Shown here piece after piece: positions 57,182 through 64,000 of a stretch of DNA of 64,000 nucleotides; the first letter of the stretch is position 1; each line of letters begins with the position of its first letter. The stretch lies in NCBI GenBank assembly GCA_958450365.1, contig CAUEEP010000937.1, positions 1,922,501-1,986,500 of the forward strand, given 5' to 3'. Origin of the DNA: Mesorhabditis belari (Eukaryota > Nematoda > Chromadorea > Rhabditida > Rhabditidae). Made by a program: the position numbers and the translations under genes. The notes under the pieces were generated by a model. The model worked only from the letters and a program-made list of their open reading frames with translations. It ran no database searches and was not told the DNA's origin.

Positions 57182-57442
57182 GTTTGGTCAGCCACTGGTT
57201 CAGGTTTGGGCCAGCCACTGGTTCAGGTTTGGCCAGCCACTGGTTCAGGTTTGGCCAGCCACTGGTTCAGGTTTGGCCAGCCACTGGTTCAGGTTTGGGT
57301 CAGCCACTGGTTCAGGTTTGGCCAGCCACTGGTTCAGGTTTGGTCAGCTACTGGTTCAGGTTTGGCCAGCCACTGGTTCAGGTTTGGCCAGCCACTGGTT
57401 CAGGTTTGGTCAGCTACTGGTTCAAGTTTGGCCAGTCCAAAG
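57182..57442. repeat. 22-bp minisatellite GCCACTGGTTCAGGTTTGGCCA, about 12 copies
   Basis: All three + frames open; artefact ORFs. Confidence 0.95.
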
Positions 57443-57462
57443 GCCTAGGGTCAGGTTTTGCT

Positions 57463-57735
57463 GTTTGATTTCAATGAGCCAGCTTTATGGACCAGCCTTA
57501 GAGTAAAAGCAGGCTAGAAACCTTTAGCTTAGTCCTCTGACCTCTTGATCTAGCCTAACTTAGCTTAGCCTCTAGCTTGCACGGAAAAATAGCCCTTGGA
57601 ACGTTCCTGACTAAGTAAGTAACTATAGACAAAGTAGCTATAGACAAAGTAACTTTAGACAAAGTAACTATAGACAAAGTCGCTATAGACAAAGTAACTA
57701 TAGTTCAAAGAACCTAAATAACAAAATAGATTCGA
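57463..57735. repeat. Solo copy of the inverted-repeat arm family
   Basis: TTTGATTTCAATGAGCCAGC...AACTATAGTTCAAAGAACC matches the outer arms at 50.0 and 54.7 kb. An expanded CTATAGACAAAGTAA array is internal. Confidence 0.85.
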
Positions 57736-57865
57736 AACCTGGTTTGTTCCAAAAAATAGCATGAGTTAGCGCAAAATAGAAAACGAGTTTGTTGCTTTGT
57801 TTCTTTTAAAAATTGGAAAGTTTCCTATAATGCACTAAATTTTTGCTAACAAGGGACCGGTTGGA

Positions 57866-58024
57866 GCTTGCAATTGTTGGAGAATTGTTGGAGAATTGTT
57901 GGAGATTGGTTGAAGGATTGGAACCTCCAACAATCCTCCAACAATTGTTGGAGGTTCCAATCCTCCAACAATTCTCCAATGTCCAATCCTCCAACAATTG
58001 TTGGAGGATTGGACAGGTTGGAGA
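57866..58024. repeat. Palindromic cluster of TTGGAGGATTGTTGG units
   Basis: Direct and inverted copies of a GGAGAATTGTT/AACAATTCTCC unit form a complex hairpin, open on both strands. Confidence 0.8.
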
Positions 58025-58027
58025 ATC

Positions 58028-58465
58028 TCGATATGCGATATCGCACATCTTGTAGAGCTTGGAAAGACGAGTTGAATGATGTAAAAATTAGCTGCTTATA
58101 ACCATTGTAAACACATTAAAACTGGCACACAAGCTTTCACTAGGTCTACAAAAAGCTTTTACTAGATCTTTTTATTAAAAGCTTTTATTTAAAACTTGTT
58201 TTATCATCTATTTTATACCTAAAGATCAAAAATTAATAGTAAATTTAAATTTTTGGAATTTTATGTAATTTTGTAATTTAATTATCATAAAATGAAACAA
58301 GTTTTCAATAAAAACAACAAGAACAAGAAGAAAAAGATGATAAAACATAAAACAAAAGGTGTAAGCCAGCTTTAGAGTGTTTACAATGGTTAAAAGACTA
58401 ATTTTTGCATCATTCGACTCGTCTTTGCAAGCTCTACAAGGTGTGCTATGCCGCATAAACATATC
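58028..58465. mobile_element. TIR element with about 85-bp ends
   Basis: CACATCTTGTAGAGCTTGGAAAGACGAGTTGAATGATG... is inverted at about 58378-58450. AT-rich, non-coding interior. Confidence 0.7.
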
Positions 58466-58483
58466 TAGATTTCATCGCGAGCT

Positions 58484-58885
58484 TCAGAGCTTCAGAGCTT
58501 CAGAGCTTCAGAGCTTCAGAGCTTCAGAGCTTCAGAGCTTCAGAGCTATCAGAGCTTCAGAGCTATCAGAGCTTCAGAGCTATCAGAGCTTCAGAGCTTC
58601 AGAGCTATCAGAGCTTCAGAGCTATCAGAGCTTCAGAGCTATCAGAGCTTCAGAGCTTCAGAGCTATCAGAGCTTCAGAGCTATCAGAGCTTCAGAGCTA
58701 TCAGAGCTTCAGAGCTTCAGAGCTTCAGAGCTATCAGAGCTATCAGAGCTTCAGAGCTTCAGAGCTTCAGAGCTTCAGAGCTTCAGAGCTTCAGAGCTTC
58801 AGAGCTTCAGAGCTTCAGAGCTTCAGACTTCAGAGCTTCAGAGCTATCAGAGCTTCAGAGCTTCAGAGCTTCAGAACTTCAGAGC
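58484..58885. repeat. 9-bp minisatellite CTTCAGAGC with CTATCAGAG variants
   Basis: 400 bp, mixed units. Confidence 0.95.
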
Positions 58886-59273
58886 TTCAACTGATTCCTT
58901 GCAAGCTCCAACGTCTACAAAATAGTTGACGCAAAAAGAAAATGCATTCGAAAGCAACTCGGAAAGCTCAACTCGATTTGGGTGAAAAAAGGGGTTTTTT
59001 GCCTAATTGTACTTAAAACATTTGACGTAACACAACAAAAAAAATGGTAATTGATTTGAAATGAACTCGTTGTCGTTGAAATGAACTTTGAAACTCGTTG
59101 CCCTATGGGGAAAACACAAGGAATAAGTGAGGAGGCAAATAATGGAAAATTTGGGTTCAAAGGTGTACTTTGCGGCTTGCTCAAGACGCTGGAAACACAC
59201 AATTTCTGGAGTACTATTCTGGCGTAATTTCTCATTTTTCTTCTGGTAGGTTTTCTTACAAAAAGAAGACCCT
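58886..59273. other. No supported gene
   Basis: A 106-aa reverse frame (59235-58915) is Ser/Phe-rich with no motif. Confidence 0.4.
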
Positions 59274-59812
59274 GAGTGCTAGAAGGAATGCGTTTACGAG
59301 AGCTCGAAGAACAAGAGAGAACAAGAGCCGTACTTTGTGCTCACTTTGCCAATCTGTACTTTGTGCTCACAAACGCATCCTTTCTGGTGCACTGATTTAT
59401 TGATCTTTCTCATGTGATTCCTGATGTTGTTGTGCCAGAAAGGCCGCGTTTACGATAGCTCAAAGCCAGCGACAAGAGCCGACGTGTACTTTGTAATGTG
59501 TCGTCGTCAACGTCTTTGTCGTCGATGTTGTCACATGTAAACGCATCCTTTCTAGCGCACTGATATATTCACCTTTCTTTTGCATTGCCTAGCCAGAAAG
59601 AGAGCCAGAAAGAGAGCGTTTACGGTAGCTCAAAGTTCGCGACAAGAGTCAGCAAGAGTCAGTGTTGACTTTGCAATGCAAACAAATCTCTTCTAGCGCA
59701 ACGACTTCTTCACTTTCTCTCACCAAAGTAATGCCTGAAAAGCCAGCTATTTTGCCAGTCAGCCAGCCAAAAACGAAGCTTCCGGTACGCTAGAAAAGGT
59801 GTGTTTACAATT
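59274..59812. repeat. Cluster of fold-back elements, GTAAACGCATCCTTTCTGG family
   Basis: At least six copies of the core in alternating orientation: 59274-59300 (inverted), 59370-59396, 59432-59454 (inverted), 59536-59562, about 59605-59630 (inverted), 59786-59812 (inverted). Facing pairs enclose 35-45 bp. Outer parts share GTACTTTGTGCTC and its complement. Related sites: 12983, 13582, 16516, 23830, 27405-27540, 32285-32515, 62311. Confidence 0.65.
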
Positions 59813-60095
59813 TTCGAGCACATAAAGCACAATTTTCGAGTACACTCACTAGACACTTGATAAGAATTAGTGAAAAGAAAAAAATAAAACCGTGAAACTA
59901 GCGATTTGTGATTTGTGATTTAAAAATCTGTACATCGAGGCCATTTCACAACAAATAGATTTCCTATAACAAGTATTTTGAGATAAGAAAAGAGAGAACA
60001 TAAACTCTTCCCTAAGAAATGACACTTTCCGAATTTCACCATAGGAATTTTGTACAAAACAAAACGAAGCAAAAGCTCAAAAGCAAAGGCTTAAC

Positions 60096-63000
60096 CGCTT
60101 GCAATCGCCGCAAATGGATCGTCGAGTGGGCTCGGTGGGATGATGCGCACCTGGAAACGTTTTTTAATATAAAAATCTTAAACAACTTAAACCTAAACAT
60201 GTCTTCAGCCACTTTAAGCTTATCCTTTTGATAACTGAATAGCCGTAGTTTTGAAAATTTGAGTTTACTGTAGCTAGGGCACAAAAAAGAGGGCGCTTTA
60301 AACCATAAAATGTCTCAAACGCTAAAATACTCTAGGATACTCTAAGCGTTAAACAGTAAACTTAGAAATAATATACAATACTGTACTTAGGGATATTGTA
60401 GCTCTACCATTATCAAGAATTATTTGATATTATTGTACAGGGTGCGGCAGAATTATAGGTCCAGTGTGTAGTGATAAAAAAGTGACCAAATTATAGATTT
60501 TAAAGCTAAAATTGTTATTTTCTGTATGAATTTGTTTTAATTTTCGGTCACGTCACGGTCACGGTCAAAGGTCAAAGGTCGAAGGTCGAAGGCCGAAGCC
60601 CAAAGGCGAACCCGAAGCCTCTGTAGGCCTGTATCGGTGCAAACGGTAGACAATTCGACTATGATCAGAAAAAAATCATTTCTTTGAATCTAATAAATTG
60701 TTTACACCTGCTTTTGTAGTATTTTCGTTTTTTGGCCTTTTTAGAATGATTTTATCTGCACCTATAGTTCTGCCGGATCCTTTAAAAAGATCTCTATATT
60801 CTTTACCATCTGTATCATCCACTCTATCCAGATCCAAGTCTGGCTCAGGTACTTTTTCCAGGTCAGGCCTGAGCCTGGTTATCAGCCTTGCTTGTCCTAG
60901 GTTGGCTTTGTCGCATCTGATCTACTATATATAAAAGAGCGGTGTCTGTGCAGCGAGAAAAACCAGCCTAATGGCGGGTTTTTCTGGCTGGTTTAAGCCG
61001 AATTGTTTGCTCTTTCAAGGAATTGTTCTTCCAAAGAATTGTTCTTTCAAGGAATTGTTCTTCCAAAGAATTGTTCGGATTTTTCGGTTTCTATATCCAC
61101 TTTTCCTCACTAACCTCATCATTGCCACGAGCCAAATGATATTGTCGAGATCCACAAGAAGAACAAGTGAAACACTCGTTCACCAATGCATAGTGACCCT
61201 AAAGCTTTTGGATGTGAGATTTTTGTGAAATGAATGAATGAATCAATGAATCAATGAATCAATGAATCAATCAATCAATCAATCCAATCAATCGATGAGA
61301 TCGTGATCAGTGATCAATTCGATCGATCGATCGATCAATCGATCGATCGATCGATCGATCGATCGATCGATCGATCGATCAGTCGATCGATCAGTCGATC
61401 CAGTCGATCGATCGATCGATGATCGATCGATCGATCGATCCAGTCGATCGATCAGTCGATCGATCGATCGATCGATCGATCGGATCGATCGATCGATCGA
61501 TCGATGGATGAGGATCGATCGAGTCGGTCGATCGATCGATCGGTCGATCGATCATGGATCGATCGATCGATCAATCGGTCGATCAATCGAATCAATCAAT
61601 CGTCAATCGATCAATCAATCAGTCAATCAAAAGCATTGCCCGAGTGTAATTGTTGCATGACGTTTTCCGGTACAAGTAAAGGCGCATGGCAGAGTGAGCA
61701 AATTGGTGGACAACATCTAGACATCTTTGTGTGTGTTAAACTTTAAAATTTACACACCTGCCCGCACTGATTACATCGTAGAAATAGAGAGTGCCGAGGA
61801 TTAGTGATTTTCCCGCAAACCAATCATCTGAAAAGTCGATTTAAGGGTGAATTTGTATGTAAAAAAACAGTAAAACTTTGTACTTTACTTTGTACTTTAC
61901 TTTAAACTTTACTTTGTACTTTGTTTCACTGCGTACACTAGAATGTAAGATTCAGGTTCTTCAGGATGAATTCTATGAAATTCAGAGCTGAAGTTTAACT
62001 TGAAGTCTTTCTTTTATCAGTAGAACCTTTTTACCTGATTGTAATTGAGATAAGAGACTGATTTTGAGAATTTTCAACGCTGAATATCATAGATTTGCCT
62101 TGTAATTGAAAGTTTTTATATCTTACAACAAAAAAAATGATTACCTAACCTTTTCCACACGTCGCGCATTCCCATTCCGAGAAAAGACACCGAGCACAGA
62201 GCTGTTGAATGTAGAATTGGCGTTGATCGTAGATCACCTGCAATTAGAATTGACAATATTCACAGATCGACATTGACAGAACTTATTGGCTTGCACTTTT
62301 TTGCCTAACTGTAAACACACCATTTCTAGTGCACACAATTTGTGCACTTTTGGATTTCTCACCTCAATCGCCGGCCCATAACGCACAACTGGTGACAAAA
62401 AGAAAACACCGTCGATCAATGGATATCGATCATAGACCTAGAAATGAGAATTGAAAGCTTTTCCAGAACTTTTTTTACAGTAATCTGACAATTATGGTAG
62501 ATCGGATTAAGTTTACGGTAGACTTAGACCTAGGCATTGGCTTAGGCTTAGGCTTAGGTTTTGGCTTTGGCTTAGGCTTAGGCTTAGGCTTAGGCTTTGG
62601 CTTAGGCTTTGGCTTAGGCTTTGGCTTGGGCTTAGGCTTAGGCTTAGGCTTAGGCTCAGGCTTAGGCTTAGGCTTAGGCTTAGGCTTAGGCTTAGGCTTT
62701 GGCTTAGGCTTAGGCTTTGGCTTAGGCTTTGGCTTAGGCTTGGGCTTAGGCCATGCTACAACTACCGTAACACGGTCAAGAGCTTCATTACGATTACGGT
62801 AAATGCATGCTGCAACTACCGTAACCCGGTCTAGAGCTTCATTACAATGACAGTAGAAGCGTGTTACAACGACCGTAACCCGGTCAAGAGCTTCGTTAAG
62901 ATTACGGTAGAAGCATGCTGTAACTACTGTAACCTGGTCTAGAGCTTCATTGCGATTACGGTAGAAGCTAATCGAGTTACTTTAAACTTTCCTCCAACTA

Positions 63001-63919
63001 CCCGCAACCCAAGTACAGGGTGTTCAAGAATTAAGGACACTTTTCTCTAGTGAGCAGCTCAGCCTAGAGTTAACCATTCCCCATAAAACTTTTTTTGGTA
63101 GAATTTACTGCTTATTTACAACACTTCACTTTGATACTTTACTCAGAAACTCAAAATTAGCAATTCTATAGAACTTTGAATCTCCAAAACTCGAGAGCCT
63201 TTGGGACGCGGCTCCTTTGTGACCAGATTTTGAACTTAAAAAATTACTTTAATAATGGCTACCCGATCATGGATGAAACACTTGTGAATACTTAAATTAG
63301 AAATTAGAAAGCCTAAGTCGTTTACTTCCGTTTAAAGCCGTTTAAATAGTAATTCTTTAAGTTGAAAAGGTCACCAGGAGCCGTGTCCCAGAGGCTCTCG
63401 AATTTTAAAGATTTATGAACTACGGTAGATACTCGAGTTACTGTAAACAAGTGACGCTTTAAAGCATGCTCCAGCTACCTCCAGCTTCAGCTAACCCCAA
63501 GCTCTTACGGCTACGGTAACCCTACTTGGGTTCCTGTAACATCTACTAACTGGATTACGGGTTACGGTAACTTTAGAGCGCTTCAGAGAGCTTTAGAGCG
63601 CTTCAGGGAGCTTTAGAGCGCTTCAGAAAGCTTCAGAGCGCTTTAGAGCGCTTTAGAGCGCTTCAGAGCGCTTCAGAAAGCTTCAGAGCGCTTCAGAGAG
63701 CTTTAGAGCGTCTACTTTAGTCAGAGTTTAGCAAGGGTTTATAAATAAGGTTTAAGAAAATTGTTTAGAAAGATTTTCTAGCATAATCTAATGTTGATTT
63801 CTAACCGTTATCGGCTTTGTGCATCCCACGCATTTCACTTCTCGCAAATTGTGCGCTCCCAGTGTTTTCAGTAGACACAAACGGACATCATCACCACCTT
63901 GTGGGCAATCGTCTTCCAT
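60096..63919 (-). CDS. LIM-like cysteine-rich zinc-binding protein (3' part unresolved)
   Basis: Exons joining in phase: 63919-63806, 62437-62363, 62237-62150, 61827-61758, 61716-61662, 61198-61115, 60150-60096. Metal-binding pattern: [10 protein letters not shown] at the start of a LIM-type finger, YIQQLCARC and EWECATCGK, then [11 protein letters not shown] and [11 protein letters not shown], the CxxCxxC centre of a LIM finger. After the fingers comes [21 protein letters not shown] domains mediate protein contacts in cytoskeletal and nuclear complexes. The first exon follows TTTTCTAG, so more exons may lie to the right, beyond the window. If exon 5 is not spliced at 61661 (GTCATG, weak) it reads to a stop at 61623 and gives a 146-aa protein. 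The C-terminal end is not found. Confidence 0.6.
60437..60782. mobile_element. Tc1-type MITE with decayed right end
   Basis: TACAGGGTGCGGCAGAATTATAGGT at the left; inverted CACCTATAGTTCTGCCGGATCC at about 60758-60782. A CGGTCAAAGGTCGAAGG array is inside. It lies in an intron of the LIM-like gene. Confidence 0.55.
61236..61628. repeat. (GATC)n and (AATC)n microsatellite
   Basis: About 390 bp of GATCGATC with AATC at both ends, between exons 5 and 6 of the LIM-like gene. Ile-Asp-Arg-Ser repeat frames are artefacts. Confidence 0.95.
62311..62336. repeat. Dispersed GTAAACGCAT-type motif copy
   Basis: CTGTAAACACACCATTTCTAGTGCAC in the intron between exons 2 and 3 of the LIM-like gene. Confidence 0.5.
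62521..62752. repeat. Interstitial telomere-like array (TTAGGC)n
   Basis: About 38 hexamers, mostly TTAGGC with TTTGGC, TTGGGC and TCAGGC variants, in intron 1 of the LIM-like gene. Confidence 0.9.
62754..62968. repeat. About 58-bp tandem repeat containing ACTACCGTAACCCGGTC
   Basis: Four imperfect units with internal TACCGTAA and TTACGGTA, directly after the telomere-like array. Confidence 0.85.
63013..63420. mobile_element. Tc1-type terminus and inner palindrome
   Basis: TACAGGGTGTTCAAGAATTAAGGACAC looks like a Tc1/MITE end. CGAGAGCCTTTGGGACGCGGCTCC is inverted at about 63379-63403. No matching right terminus found. Confidence 0.5.
63572..63712. repeat. 20-bp repeat AGAGCGCTTCAGAGAGCTTT
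   Basis: About 11 half-units of 9-11 bases, intron of the LIM-like gene. Confidence 0.9.
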
Positions 63920-64000
63920 CTAGAAAAGTCGAAAAGTTGAAAAGAAAGGCTGAGCATCAAAATCGATTTTCAATCTGTTTCCAAACATAAGAAGGATTTA

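Noticed and set aside
58377..58925. 182-aa Ser/Glu/Leu repeat protein
   Set aside because: 9-bp array artefact with a short non-repeat head that belongs to a TIR element arm.
59170..59403. Arg-rich 77-aa gene
   Set aside because: Runs through the dispersed fold-back repeats.
61310..61746. Ile-Asp-Arg-Ser repeat protein and a replication-origin-like GATC cluster
   Set aside because: Simple (GATC)n microsatellite in an intron; GATC clusters mean nothing for origin function in an animal.

Overview
The window looks like nuclear DNA of a nematode, probably a rhabditid-like species with a repeat-loaded genome. Evidence: (1) runs of the nematode telomere hexamer TTAGGC occur inside the window at about 2.7, 27.6 and 62.5 kb; (2) gene exons are small and bounded by GT and by TTTCAG or TTTTAG acceptors; (3) many Tc1/mariner relics have terminal inverted repeats and TA target duplications; (4) the genes found (a CCK-type neuropeptide GPCR, a Pmp3 proteolipid, a CAP/SCP secreted protein) are usual in nematodes. 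The species cannot be named. I see no prokaryotic operon, CRISPR array, rRNA gene or intact autonomous transposon.

Genes were rebuilt by hand, joining exons whose phases agree. They are: a 12-exon peptide-receptor gene on + (16.0-27.8 kb, 425 aa); a 3-exon Pmp3/UPF0057 gene on - (31.5-29.1 kb, 91 aa); a His/Gly/Ser-rich and Thr-rich mucin-like gene or pseudogene on + (38.7-40.1 kb); two unrecognised genes on +, 142 bp apart, in the right arm of a palindrome (45.9-47.3 kb, 220 aa; 47.4-48.9 kb, 213 aa, the second with a weak homeodomain-like stretch); an 8-exon CAP/SCP gene on + (51.3-53.4 kb, 231 aa); and a LIM-like cysteine-rich gene on - (63.9 to at least 60.1 kb). An exon pair of an ERGIC-53-type lectin lies antisense in an intron of the receptor.

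Layout. 0-16 kb has no gene I can support: broken Tc1/mariner copies, tRNA-derived repeats, hairpins and minisatellites. 16-28 kb is the receptor, whose introns hold four TIR elements, several palindromic MITEs and the lectin fragment. 28-32 kb is the Pmp3 gene with a TIR element and a minisatellite in its introns. 32-38 kb is almost all minisatellite. 38.7-40.1 kb is the low-complexity gene. 40.6-47.8 kb is a large imperfect palindrome: the left arm carries a decayed copy of the gene in the right arm plus a mariner relic that the right arm lacks. 50.0-54.9 kb is a second large inverted repeat, enclosing the CAP gene and interrupted on the right by a Tc1-like relic. 55-60 kb is repeats with one possible exon. 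60-64 kb is the LIM-like gene with (GATC)n and telomere-like arrays in its introns.

Most long ORFs in the window are artefacts of tandem arrays. The points most worth following are the two gene-bearing palindromes, the antisense lectin exon pair, the tRNA-like gene split by a 15-bp minisatellite, and a family of short fold-back elements around a GTAAACGCATCCTTTCTGG core.
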